A stretch of 12,902 bases of DNA from an uncultured Hyphomicrobiales bacterium (GCA_903930095.1 CAIYXE010000270.1:1-12902), one strand, 5' to 3'. Positions 5,649-12,902 are shown, counted from the first letter of the stretch. The notes: a model not told the origin generated them from the letters alone. Numbers and translations are program-made.

Positions 5649-8267
5649 ATGACTGTCGTCGTCGTTGAATCACCGGCCAAGGCCAAGACCATCAACAAGT
5701 ATTTGGGCAAGGATTTCATCGTCCTGGCCTCCTATGGCCATGTCCGCGACCTGCCTGCCAAGAATGGCTCGGTGAGGCCCGATGCCGATTTCGAGATGGA
5801 TTGGGAGGTCGACGGAAAGTCGGCGAAGCGCCTCTCGGACATCGCCGCCGCCCTGAAGACCGACGATCGCCTGATCATGGCAACCGACCCCGACCGCGAG
5901 GGAGAGGCCATTTCCTGGCACGTGCTCGAAGTCCTGCGGAAAAAGGGTGCCCTGAAGGGCAAGGCCGTGCAGCGCGTGGTGTTCAACGCGATCACCCGGA
6001 ACTCAGTGCTCGAAGCCATGCAGAACCCGCGCGAGGTCGATGGCGCACTGGTTGAGGCCTATCTGGCCCGCCGCGCGCTCGACTATCTGGTGGGTTTCAC
6101 GCTGTCTCCCGTGCTGTGGCGGAAGCTGCCCGGTTCGCGCTCCGCGGGCCGCGTCCAGTCCGTAGCACTCCGCCTCATCTGCGAGCGCGAACTCGAGATC
6201 GAAGCCTTCCGCGCCCAGGAGTACTGGACCATCGACGGCGCCTTCACGACGCCACAGGGCCAGGAGTTTCAGGCCTCCCTCAGCGCCATCGCGGGAAAGA
6301 AGCTCGGCAAGCTGGAAATCACGAACGAAGCCACGGCGCGCGCCATCGAGCAGGCGGTCAGGGGCCAGCCCTTCAAGGTCGACTCGATCGAATCGAAGCC
6401 GGCCAAGCGTCACCCCTACCCGCCCTTCCGCACGTCCACGCTGCAGCAGGAAGCATCCCGCAAGCTCGGGTTCTCGTCTTCCCGCACCATGCAGATCGCC
6501 CAGCGCCTCTATGAAGGGATCGACATCGGCGGCGAGACGGTTGGCCTCATCACCTACATGAGAACCGACGGCGTCGACATGGCGCCGGAGGCTATCGCTG
6601 CCACCCGCAATGCGATCCTCAAGAATTTCGGAGAGCCCTATCTGCCTTCCGTTCCCCGCCACTACACCACCAAGGCGAAGAACGCCCAGGAGGCACACGA
6701 GGCGATCCGCCCCACGGAAATGTCACGTCATCCGATGAGCGTCCGCGGCAAGCTCGACCCTGACCAGTTCGCGCTTTACGAGCTGGTCTGGAAGCGGACC
6801 ATCGCCAGCCAGATGGAAAGTGCCGAACTGGAGCGCACGACCGCAGATCTCGGCACGCTCGGGCATGACGGCAAGCAATATTCCTTCCGCGCCACGGGTT
6901 CCGTGGTGAAGTTCGACGGTTTCCTGAGAGTCTATTCCGAAAGCCTGGACGACGGCGAGGACGAGGATTCCCGCCGCCTTCCCGCAATGGCCCGGGGCGA
7001 TTCAATCGGGGTCAAGAAGATCGAGGGCATTCAGCACTTCACGGAGCCCCCGCCGCGCTATTCCGAGGCTTCGCTCATCAAGAAGCTGGAAGAACTCGGT
7101 ATCGGCCGCCCGTCGACCTATGTATCCATTCTCGAAACCCTCAGGACGCGCGGCTATGTCAGGCTGGACAAGAAGCGTCTAATTCCGGAGGACAAGGGCC
7201 GGATTGTTACCGCCTTCCTCGAAAGCTTCTTCCGCCGTTACGTCGAATACGACTTCACAGCCGGCCTCGAGGAGCAGCTCGACAAGGTTTCCGCCGGCGA
7301 GATCGACTGGAAGCAGGTGCTGCGCGACTTCTGGCGCGACTTCACGGTGGCACTGGAAGACGTCAAGGAACTCCGCGTCACCAACGTGCTCGATGCGCTG
7401 AACGACATCCTCGCCCCGCACATCTTCCCGCCCCGCGAGGATGGCGGAAATGCACGCGCCTGCCCGTCCTGTGGCGGGGGCCAGCTCTCCCTGAAGCTCG
7501 GCAAGTTCGGCTCGTTCATCGGCTGTTCGAACTATCCCGACTGCAAGTTCACGCGCCCGATGTCACCGGGGGCGGAAGGTGCGGAGGCCGTTCCGGCAGA
7601 GGGCGTTCTCCTCGGCGTTGACCCGGAAACGGGCGAAAAGGTTACGCGCCGCGCCGGTCGCTTCGGCCCCTATCTGCAGCTGGGTGAGGCCGTCGAGGGC
7701 GAGAAGCCGCAGCGCGCGTCGATCCCCAAGGGAAAGAAGCCGGAGGACATCACGCTGGAGGAAGCGTTGAAGCTGCTGTCCCTTCCGCGCGAGGTCGGCA
7801 TCCATCCGGAATCGGGCAAGCCCATCGTCGCCAATTTCGGCCGCTTCGGGCCCTTCGTGCTGCATGACGGCACCTATGCCAATCTTGAGACGCCCGAGGA
7901 CGTGTTCACCATCGGCATCAACCGTGCAGTGGACATTCTGGCGGAAAAGAAGGCGCGCGGATTCCAGCGGCCAAAAGCAGGCGCCATCAAGGATCTGGGG
8001 GCCCATCCCGCAGGCGGCGGCAGCATTCAGGTGATGAAGGGCCGCTACGGCCCCTATGTGAAATTCGGCAAGACCAACGCCACCCTGCCCCGCGACAAGG
8101 ATCCGGAATCCCTGACGATGGAGGATGCGCTGGCTCTGCTTGCGGAACGCGAAGCCAAGAGCCCCACAAAAGGCAAGACGGCGCCCAAGAAAGCATCCCC
8201 GAAGAAGAAGGCCCCTGCCCGCAAAGCATCGAAAAAGGCCGCGCCCAAAAAGCCAAAGGCTGCCTGA
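5649..8267 (+). CDS. topA: DNA topoisomerase I (type IA)
   Basis: Complete 872-residue type IA topoisomerase, which relaxes negative supercoils by transient single-strand cleavage; the length is normal for alphaproteobacteria. The Toprim domain has Glu7 (VVVVESPAKAK) and the acidic D80-P-D82-R-E84 metal site followed by GEAISWH. The catalytic tyrosine is Y303 in GLITYMRTDG. Other conserved blocks are SAGRVQSVALRLICERE and the EAHEAIRPT strand. Residues 605-632 form one Cys4 zinc ribbon (C605, C608, C626, C632). Three C-terminal topoisomerase repeats follow, each with a G-R-F/Y-G-P-F/Y core (GRFGPYLQLG, GRFGPFVLHDG, GRYGPYVKFG). The last 40 residues are a Lys/Ala/Pro tail that probably binds DNA electrostatically. 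The gene ends with in-frame tandem stops, TGATAA. The dprA and rnr genes that often flank topA in this class are absent. Confidence 0.98.
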   Translation: MTVVVVESPAKAKTINKYLGKDFIVLASYGHVRDLPAKNGSVRPDADFEMDWEVDGKSAKRLSDIAAALKTDDRLIMATDPDREGEAISWHVLEVLRKKGALKGKAVQRVVFNAITRNSVLEAMQNPREVDGALVEAYLARRALDYLVGFTLSPVLWRKLPGSRSAGRVQSVALRLICERELEIEAFRAQEYWTIDGAFTTPQGQEFQASLSAIAGKKLGKLEITNEATARAIEQAVRGQPFKVDSIESKPAKRHPYPPFRTSTLQQEASRKLGFSSSRTMQIAQRLYEGIDIGGETVGLITYMRTDGVDMAPEAIAATRNAILKNFGEPYLPSVPRHYTTKAKNAQEAHEAIRPTEMSRHPMSVRGKLDPDQFALYELVWKRTIASQMESAELERTTADLGTLGHDGKQYSFRATGSVVKFDGFLRVYSESLDDGEDEDSRRLPAMARGDSIGVKKIEGIQHFTEPPPRYSEASLIKKLEELGIGRPSTYVSILETLRTRGYVRLDKKRLIPEDKGRIVTAFLESFFRRYVEYDFTAGLEEQLDKVSAGEIDWKQVLRDFWRDFTVALEDVKELRVTNVLDALNDILAPHIFPPREDGGNARACPSCGGGQLSLKLGKFGSFIGCSNYPDCKFTRPMSPGAEGAEAVPAEGVLLGVDPETGEKVTRRAGRFGPYLQLGEAVEGEKPQRASIPKGKKPEDITLEEALKLLSLPREVGIHPESGKPIVANFGRFGPFVLHDGTYANLETPEDVFTIGINRAVDILAEKKARGFQRPKAGAIKDLGAHPAGGGSIQVMKGRYGPYVKFGKTNATLPRDKDPESLTMEDALALLAEREAKSPTKGKTAPKKASPKKKAPARKASKKAAPKKPKAA

Positions 8268-8335
8268 TAACGCAGCGCCGCTGGCGAGATAACGGGGCAG
8301 AAAAGCGGGCGGTCAACCTGCCCTTGCGGGTGGGC

Positions 8336-9052
8336 TCAGCGCCCCGTCCTTGCCACGCGCTCGATTTCCTCCCGGACGAGCCGCTCCACCAGCGAGGGAA
8401 GTTTTTCATCCAGCCATTGCTTCAGCATGACCTTGAGGAGGTCGCGGGTCATGTCCTCGATCGACTGTTCGCCGATGGCGCGGGCAAGCACACTGTCGGC
8501 CAGGCGGCCAAAGGCCGACTGCACGGCCTGGGCCGAACCGCCCGACAGAATCGGCGCGCCCTCAGTCTTTGGCGTCCGATCGCCGTCACGCAAAAGCGAT
8601 GTACCGGCGTCTTCGCTGGGCCATGCGGAAGGTTGCGGCTCCCGGGGGAAGCGCGGCGCAGGCCGTGCCATCGGCCGTTCCGCCCGCACGGGCGCGCGCG
8701 GGGGTTCAGGTTCAGTGACGGCGGCCCTGAGGCGCGGCGCTGGTGGTGCTGGCGGGGGCGACTGCACCTGCAAAACCGGCTCAATGTCGCGCCAGGCGCG
8801 GCGCGGGGTGTTACTGCGCAGGGCTTCGGCAAGGCTTGCGGCGCGCTGGGCGGGATCGCGCGGGGCCGCCGCTGCCCCGGTCCGGGACCGCGTGATCTTC
8901 TCGCGCAGTTGCTCGATTTCACTCGATGTTGCGGCCGGCTGGCCGGTCATGGCTTGTCCTGCCGGAGGGGCAGCCGTTTCGGGACCAATGTCCTCGTTAA
9001 TGGCCTTGCGGATCGAAGCCAGAAGATCTTCCATGCGCGGTTCTGCAGTCAC
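8336..9052 (-). CDS. popZ: PopZ polar organizing protein (DUF2497)
   Basis: A 238-residue protein with the three-part plan of PopZ. A short N-terminal helix, EPRMEDLLASIRKAINED, corresponds to the EP-x-MEEILASIRRII element of the family. A long Pro/Ala/Arg-rich disordered linker (about 25-165) follows. The helical C-terminus has IEDMTRDLLKVMLKQWLDEK, then LPSLVERLVREEIERVA, the oligomerization region. PopZ self-assembles into a polar matrix that anchors the ParB-parS centromere and recruits signalling proteins. I chose the GTG at 9052-9050 rather than the codon at 9112: it puts the conserved helix at residue 4, as in relatives, and AAGGTGG lies five bases upstream. The linker is rich in proline and arginine and less plainly acidic than in Caulobacter PopZ. 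It follows tolC after 87 bases on the same strand. Confidence 0.88.
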   Translation of the reverse strand: MTAEPRMEDLLASIRKAINEDIGPETAAPPAGQAMTGQPAATSSEIEQLREKITRSRTGAAAAPRDPAQRAASLAEALRSNTPRRAWRDIEPVLQVQSPPPAPPAPRLRAAVTEPEPPRAPVRAERPMARPAPRFPREPQPSAWPSEDAGTSLLRDGDRTPKTEGAPILSGGSAQAVQSAFGRLADSVLARAIGEQSIEDMTRDLLKVMLKQWLDEKLPSLVERLVREEIERVARTGR

Positions 9053-9057
9053 GTCGT

Positions 9058-9064
9058 CCACCTT
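9058..9064 (-). promoter_or_regulatory. ribosome binding site deciding the popZ GTG start
   Basis: On the minus strand AAGGTGG ends five bases before GTG 9052-9050, a near-consensus Shine-Dalgarno at good spacing. The longer reading from 9112 has no family-conserved residues in its extra 20 codons, so the site supports the shorter protein. Confidence 0.6.
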
Positions 9065-9139
9065 GTCGGGAGCATCTCGCCCCGTTGAATGACAAGGATT
9101 ACGCCAGTGCACCCACCTTGTCGATATGCCGCCATTGCC

Positions 9140-10531
9140 TTAGTCGACGGTCTTGACATCCGTGCCGATCCACTTGTCGCGGACCCGGAGGTAATTCTCC
9201 TCGGGCTCGTAAAGCGGCACGGACAGGCCAATGTCGCGGGCCGTGAGGCGGCCGATGGCGGCGAGCAGCTGATAGCCAGCTACCACGCGGGATTTCTCGG
9301 CATTCACCTGCAGCACCTGCGACGAGACCAACTCGCGCTGGGCATCCAGAACATCGAGCGTGGTGCGGGTTCCGGCCTGATATTCCTGCTGGACGCCCGT
9401 CAGGGCAAGCTGCGCCGCCCTTACCTGGGTCTTCGTGTTCTGGATGATCTGACCCAGACCCATATACTCATTCCATGACTGCGCCACGGCGCTGCGCACG
9501 TCGCGGGCCACTTCAATCAGTTGGATGCGGCTCTGGCTCGCGCGCTGCTTGGCCTCACGCACCTGCGAATAGGCGAGACCAGATTCATAGATCGGGATCG
9601 AGAGCTGGGCTGCAATGGAAGCGGACCGGATTCCCGTCCTATCCTCGCCGAAATCGGAGTCAGCCGTCAGTGCCCGTGCCTCGAGGCCAGCACTCGGCAG
9701 CAGCGCCGCACGGGCGATGCCGATGTTGCTGTTGGCCGCCACCTCGACGAAGGCCTGTGCCAACAACCTGGGATTGATCTCGCCGGCAATGTCCAGAGCC
9801 GAGGACAGCGACTTCGGCAGCTTCGCGATCTTTGGATAGGAGAGCTTGCCGGGCTCGTTGCCCACCAGCTGGATATAGGTGGCGATGTCCTGTGCCAGAC
9901 GCGTCTGCACCTGGACCAGCGCATTGCGTGACTCGGCAAGCCGCGCTTCGGACTGCGCCACATCGGTGCGGGTGATCTCGCCCACGGCGAAGCGCTCGTT
10001 CGAGGCGGTAACCTGGGTCTGGAGTGCGGCGACGTCCTGCCGGCGCAGCACCACAAGCTGGCGGCCAGCATAAACGTCCATGTAAGCCTGCACGACATTG
10101 AACAGAACCTGCTGCTCTGTTTGCAGCAGGCCTTGCTGTCCCGCATCAACCTCCGCCTCGGCAGCCTTGGTGCTCTCGACCGTGCGGAACCCCTGGAAGA
10201 CCGGCTGGTTCAGCGCGATGGCCAAGCTGCCGGACTCGGTCCGTTCTTGCCGCAGAGCCCAGCCTTGTTGCTGATCGTTCTTCACCACGGACTCGCTCCG
10301 GGCATCACCAAAGACGGTGACAGACGGCCGCCAGCCGGACAGCGCCTGCGGAACGCGTTCATCCGTGGCCCGCTGGCCGGCCCGTGCGGCGTTGAGCGTG
10401 GGGTTGGTCACATAAGCCTTTTCCATGGCGCCGAACAGCGTATCGGCCTGCCCGGTGCCGGACTGCAGCGTCATCACAACCATCATAATGGCTGCACCGG
10501 AGAGCAGGCCTCTTGCCGAGTAACGTCTCAT
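9140..10531 (-). CDS. tolC: TolC-family outer-membrane efflux protein
   Basis: A 463-residue trimeric outer-membrane channel subunit, the exit duct for type I secretion and tripartite efflux. The N-terminus MRRYSARGLLSG plus a hydrophobic run through MMVVMTL and then SGTGQA-D is a classic signal peptide, with cleavage likely after Ala29. The mature start, DTLFGAMEKAYVTNPTLNAAR, followed by ATDERVPQALSGWRPSV, is typical of alphaproteobacterial TolC. Two halves of long coiled helices with OEP repeats follow, including ALNQPVFQGFRT and LSIPIYESGLAYSQVREAK at equivalent places. GTRTTLDVLDAQRELV and an AIGRLTA motif lie near the end. I preferred ATG 10531 over the GTG at 10561, because the extra ten residues would precede the signal peptide. 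It lies 50 bases after the pcm-like gene, probably in one transcript. Confidence 0.95.
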   Translation of the reverse strand: MRRYSARGLLSGAAIMMVVMTLQSGTGQADTLFGAMEKAYVTNPTLNAARAGQRATDERVPQALSGWRPSVTVFGDARSESVVKNDQQQGWALRQERTESGSLAIALNQPVFQGFRTVESTKAAEAEVDAGQQGLLQTEQQVLFNVVQAYMDVYAGRQLVVLRRQDVAALQTQVTASNERFAVGEITRTDVAQSEARLAESRNALVQVQTRLAQDIATYIQLVGNEPGKLSYPKIAKLPKSLSSALDIAGEINPRLLAQAFVEVAANSNIGIARAALLPSAGLEARALTADSDFGEDRTGIRSASIAAQLSIPIYESGLAYSQVREAKQRASQSRIQLIEVARDVRSAVAQSWNEYMGLGQIIQNTKTQVRAAQLALTGVQQEYQAGTRTTLDVLDAQRELVSSQVLQVNAEKSRVVAGYQLLAAIGRLTARDIGLSVPLYEPEENYLRVRDKWIGTDVKTVD

Positions 10532-10581
10532 GAAGTCACCACCCAAACTCGCATAACGCACACCTTGAATTTCCTAGTCGC

Positions 10582-11250
10582 TCAGAACGTGAAAGCAGGC
10601 TTCTTCTTCCGCAGCCCAGGCAGGGCCGCCACCGATGCATCGAAGACCGGGCGCACGGCGATGGCCGAGCCCGACCTCGTATGAACGCAAGCCTTTGCCA
10701 TGTCCGCCTCGCCGACGACGGCAATGAGCCGCCCGCCGTCTGAAAGCTGGTCAAGCCAGGCCTGGGGCACGTCCTCGACCCGGCCCTCCACGATGATGAC
10801 GTCAAAAGGCTGCTCGCCCGGAACACCGGCAGCGAGCGGACCCTCGACGACGATTGCTCCCGCCACGCCCTCAAGGTTCCGGCGCGCCGCTGCAGCAAGA
10901 GCAGCATCACATTCGAGTGCTACCGTGCGCTGGGCGAGTGCCGCAATCACGGCCGCGCCGTAGCCAGTGCCCGCGCCAACCACCAGGACCCTGTCTTCCG
11001 GCTTGATCGCCGCATGCTGCAGCATGCGGGCGAAGGCCATCACCTCAATCAGCGCGCGCGGGCCTGCGGACTTGTCGGCAGGCTCCAGAGGCACGTCCTC
11101 ATCCATATATGCAACGGCTTGCTTGCCTTCAGGAACAAAGACTTCACGCGGAAGGCTCTCGATCGCCGCAATGATCCGGCGGTCGGTAATGCCGTTGGGT
11201 CGCACTTGCGACTCGACCATGTTGAGACGTGCGGCGGTGAAGTCGGTCAT
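10582..11250 (-). CDS. protein-L-isoaspartate O-methyltransferase-like protein (PCMT family)
   Basis: A 222-residue SAM-dependent methyltransferase related to Pcm, which methylates isoaspartyl residues for repair. Family features are LPREVFVPE (about 33-41), the AYMDEDVPLE segment and the SAM-binding motif I, VLVVGAGTGYGAA (88-100), followed by acidic E113. Two Pcm hallmarks are changed. The G-Q-T/S-I-S-x-P segment before motif I reads ADKSAGPRALIE, and the GDG motif after the third strand reads EGPLAAG. It is thus a divergent member of the kind found beside tolC in many alphaproteobacteria, and repair activity should not be assumed. ATG 11250-11248 is preceded by AGGA at five-base spacing. 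Upstream is a plausible promoter, divergent from tRNA-Cys. Downstream gene order suggests an operon with tolC and perhaps popZ. Confidence 0.88.
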   Translation of the reverse strand: MTDFTAARLNMVESQVRPNGITDRRIIAAIESLPREVFVPEGKQAVAYMDEDVPLEPADKSAGPRALIEVMAFARMLQHAAIKPEDRVLVVGAGTGYGAAVIAALAQRTVALECDAALAAAARRNLEGVAGAIVVEGPLAAGVPGEQPFDVIIVEGRVEDVPQAWLDQLSDGGRLIAVVGEADMAKACVHTRSGSAIAVRPVFDASVAALPGLRKKKPAFTF

Positions 11251-11286
11251 TATCGTCCTGAAGCAGCGGGAGGAATAACTGATTTA

Positions 11287-11315
11287 ATAATGCGTTAGCG
11301 AAGCCCTCTGCGCAA
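11287..11315 (-). promoter_or_regulatory. possible promoter of the pcm-tolC series
   Basis: On the minus strand TTGCGC (11315-11310) and CATTAT (11292-11287) are separated by 17 bases. They sit 36 bases before the pcm-like start codon, leaving a leader of about 30 bases that holds the AGGA ribosome binding site. The -10 region is in the most AT-rich stretch of this gap. Both hexamers match the sigma-70 consensus only in part, so the call is moderate. Confidence 0.4.
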
Positions 11316-11361
11316 GTCCATACATCGGTCCCCGGCCAGCCACAGGTCATGGAAGAAGTGG

Positions 11362-11390
11362 TTGTTTCGCAGGGAGCCATCCACTATAAG
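11362..11390 (+). promoter_or_regulatory. promoter of tRNA-Cys
   Basis: TTGTTT (11362-11367) and TATAAG (11385-11390) with exactly 17 bases between them form a good sigma-70-type promoter. The start point would fall around 11396-11398, four to six bases before the mature tRNA. The bases after the -10 are GC-rich (CCGCGCCCG), the type of discriminator that makes stable-RNA promoters sensitive to the stringent response. Confidence 0.6.
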
Positions 11391-11401
11391 CCGCGCCCGA
11401 A

Positions 11402-11475
11402 GGCCTCGTGGCGGAGTGGTTACGCAGAGGACTGCAAATCCTTGCACCCCGGTTCGATTCCGGGCGAGGCCTCCA
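11402..11475 (+). tRNA. tRNA-Cys (anticodon GCA)
   Basis: A 74-base tRNA with CCA encoded. The acceptor stem is GGCCTCG (11402-11408) with CGAGGCC (11465-11471), then discriminator T and CCA (11473-11475). The anticodon loop CTGCAAA carries GCA at 11434-11436, closed by GAGGA / TCCTT with one G-T pair. The T arm CCCGG-TTCGATT-CCGGG is perfect. The D arm contains GGCGGAGTGGTTACGC. Discriminator U73 and anticodon GCA are the standard cysteine identity elements. No T-run follows the CCA. The ATP-grasp gene starts 13 bases later, so transcription probably continues into it. Confidence 0.97.
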
Positions 11476-11488
11476 AAGAGCGAACCAC

Positions 11489-12472
11489 ATGGCAGACTGC
11501 AATCTCGTCCTCATTCATCGCGGCCCCGAGTATGTACGTGATTTTGAAGACATTTCCCGGCGCATTTCTGCAATCGATCCCGGCATTGCTGTAAAGGCGG
11601 TCGGCCCTCGCGTCCAGTCGGTTATAGGTGATGAAGAATGGCGGCTGCCGACGCTGACGGTGGCATTTCTTGCCAAGTTCGTTGCCGAGATTCGGCGGGG
11701 GCCGGTCCTCATGAACCACCAGATCCACAAACCAGGCCAACACCGCATCTTCGCCGAAGCTGGCCTGCCTTCGCCGCCGATCGCATTATTCACGCCTGGG
11801 TTGAAACTTGACCCGTTCCTGTTTGGCGAGTTCGTGGTCCTGAAACCGATTGACCCCAAATTCGCGTCCTTCGGCCGCGGTGTGCAGCTCTTCCGGCGCC
11901 GCAGAATCGAGACCATGGGCTGGAACGACTTTCCGCGCGATCATGTCATCCATCGCGACCGCAATGGGTTCATCGTCCAGCGTTTCATCGACATCGGGGC
12001 GATGATCCCGATCTACCGCGTGCTGACGCTGTTCGGGGTACCGCTCTACTGCTGGCTGGCCCGCGAGAAGGTGCCGCGGCCTCCTGTTCCCGGGACGGAT
12101 GCGGAGATCGAGAAGCTGAGGATCACCAACACTGGAGACTTCCGCGAGCGCCTCCGCTGCAACGACGAGGATGTGCTGGAACTCGCACGGCGCGTCGGCG
12201 ACGCGTTCCCCAGCATCCCCCTCCTCGGCATGGACATTCTGCGCGAGGAACGAACAGGCAGGCTGTTCATTCTTGAATGCAACCCCGGAGGCAATACCTG
12301 GCACTTTTCCTCAAAGGTAACTGCGGGCATACGCCGGCAAATGGGCGGCGCGAGCCTCGTGGGCGACAGGAAGGGTGAACTCCTGGGCCGGCAACTGCTG
12401 ATCGACCAATTCGGCGCATTCGACAGGGCCGCCGAAGTGCTGGTCCGCAAGACCCGGCAACTCGCCTCCTAA
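11489..12472 (+). CDS. ATP-grasp domain protein of unknown specificity
   Basis: A 327-residue protein that I read as a stand-alone ATP-grasp ligase. Residues 1-75 form a likely N-terminal Rossmann-like domain (NLVLIHRGPEY). The ATP-grasp region then shows the adenine/phosphate-binding lysine in VVLKP (K119), a glycine loop SFGRGV (about 127-132), and FIVQRFIDIG with a following IYRVLTLFG strand. Metal ligands are D249 in LLGMDIL and E263-x-N265 in FILECNPGGNTWHFSS. These enzymes join a carboxylate, activated as acyl-phosphate, to an amine or thiol; the substrates are unknown. It starts 13 bases after tRNA-Cys with only a weak purine stretch, AAAGAG, as ribosome binding site. Its stop TAA interlocks with the TAG of the convergent PaaK-like gene. 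An upstream GTG in frame lies inside the tRNA and is not a credible start. Confidence 0.8.
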   Translation: MADCNLVLIHRGPEYVRDFEDISRRISAIDPGIAVKAVGPRVQSVIGDEEWRLPTLTVAFLAKFVAEIRRGPVLMNHQIHKPGQHRIFAEAGLPSPPIALFTPGLKLDPFLFGEFVVLKPIDPKFASFGRGVQLFRRRRIETMGWNDFPRDHVIHRDRNGFIVQRFIDIGAMIPIYRVLTLFGVPLYCWLAREKVPRPPVPGTDAEIEKLRITNTGDFRERLRCNDEDVLELARRVGDAFPSIPLLGMDILREERTGRLFILECNPGGNTWHFSSKVTAGIRRQMGGASLVGDRKGELLGRQLLIDQFGAFDRAAEVLVRKTRQLAS

Positions 12473-12902
12473 ACCGGCGGCTGAACGCATGGGTTCAGTG
12501 TGAAGTGGCGCTTGCCGCCAGAGGTCAACGGCAGAGCATCCACATTCCTGAACCGGCTGCGGAAGCGCCCGCCGAGCACCTCGTCAAGGTGCTCGCCGAT
12601 CGCTTGCTCCTGTGAGCCGGTAAGACTTCCGGTATAGCGGAACTCAATGTCTTCCTCCGAGAGTTGCGCCAGCAACCATTCGTCATGGCCCATGATCTGC
12701 AACAGGCGGAAGCGGTCAATCTTCGGAAGCCCCGGTGCCTCTCCGGGCCGTGTGAACATGTGCTCCCGCCGGCCCGCGATGCTGGCAATCGTCGGCAGGA
12801 CACGCCCGCAGCCACAGGCTGGCCCGGCCACGACGAAGTCGCCAGACCTGTAGCGGAGCAGCGGCGTCGCATAACCGTAGAGCGGGGTCACCACCACCTC
12901 GC
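12469..12902 (-). CDS. PaaK/CapK-type adenylate-forming ligase, C-terminal part (5' end outside window)
   Basis: The last 144 or so codons of an adenylate-forming enzyme of the phenylacetate-CoA ligase / CapK type; the frame is open to the right edge and the start lies beyond it. Motifs in order are VVVTPLYGYATPLLRYRSGD, where the R-x-S-G-D block binds the AMP ribose, then GPACGCGRVLPTIASIAGR, the Cys-rich turn and hinge typical of this group. The small C-terminal domain ends in LPLTSGGKRHF, whose lysine is in the position of the catalytic adenylation lysine. Members activate aryl or acyl acids as AMP esters and transfer them to CoA or another acceptor. The usual length is about 430-450 residues, so roughly two thirds is missing. 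The hinge continues RREHMF where PaaK itself has an acidic pair, so the acid substrate is open. Confidence 0.85.
   Translation of the reverse strand, partial: EVVVTPLYGYATPLLRYRSGDFVVAGPACGCGRVLPTIASIAGRREHMFTRPGEAPGLPKIDRFRLLQIMGHDEWLLAQLSEEDIEFRYTGSLTGSQEQAIGEHLDEVLGGRFRSRFRNVDALPLTSGGKRHFTLNPCVQPPV

Noticed and set aside
6003..6698. Open frame of 231 codons antisense to topA
   Set aside because: topA is unambiguous here; the antisense frame has no family features.
8160..8264. Repetitive AAG/GCC-rich DNA at the end of topA
   Set aside because: It encodes the ordinary lysine/alanine tail of TopA and is not a DNA repeat element.
8273..8283. CAGC-GCC-GCTG hairpin after topA as a terminator
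   Set aside because: The stem is only four pairs and no T-run follows; not supportable as rho-independent.
8427..9092. Open frame of 221 codons antisense to popZ
   Set aside because: Low-complexity Ser/Arg/Gly/Ala composition mirrors the proline/arginine-rich popZ linker; popZ has conserved termini.
11408..11488. In-frame upstream GTG start for the ATP-grasp gene
   Set aside because: It lies in the acceptor stem of tRNA-Cys and would translate the tRNA; ATG 11489 is the sensible start.

Overview
The window is GC-rich, densely coded chromosomal DNA from an alphaproteobacterium, most likely of the Rhizobiales/Hyphomicrobiales type. The main evidence is a PopZ (DUF2497) polar-organizer gene, a family confined to Alphaproteobacteria, in the order pcm - tolC - popZ that is common in that class. 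Spacing is tight, and no stretch over about 170 bases lacks a gene.

Left part (1-3662): the C-terminal end of a YtcJ-like amidohydrolase enters from the left edge. Next, on the minus strand, comes a translationally coupled rhodanese - glutathione-transferase pair sharing a GTGA stop/start. Divergent from the rhodanese is an EamA-type drug/metabolite transporter. It converges on, and overlaps by 44 bases, an MFS permease on the minus strand.

Middle (3787-8267): a zinc-type cation diffusion facilitator with an unusually long cytosolic C-terminus (apparently three tandem dimerization-like domains). Then a 99-residue unknown protein on the minus strand, and divergently from it a complete topA (DNA topoisomerase I) with one zinc ribbon, three C-terminal repeats and a lysine-rich tail.

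Right part (8336-12902): the minus-strand series pcm-like methyltransferase -> tolC -> popZ, read away from a divergent tRNA-Cys(GCA). The tRNA has a well-spaced sigma-70-like promoter. Only 13 bases after the tRNA CCA begins an unassigned ATP-grasp enzyme. It converges, with interlocked stop codons, on the C-terminal third of a PaaK/CapK-type adenylate-forming ligase that runs off the right edge.

Most genes are housekeeping or general transport. The part that looks least like conserved core is the tRNA-Cys-proximal ATP-grasp/PaaK-like pair. It could be the edge of an accessory biosynthetic locus, but the window ends before that can be decided. I found no CRISPR array, insertion sequence or phage gene, and no convincing rho-independent terminator.
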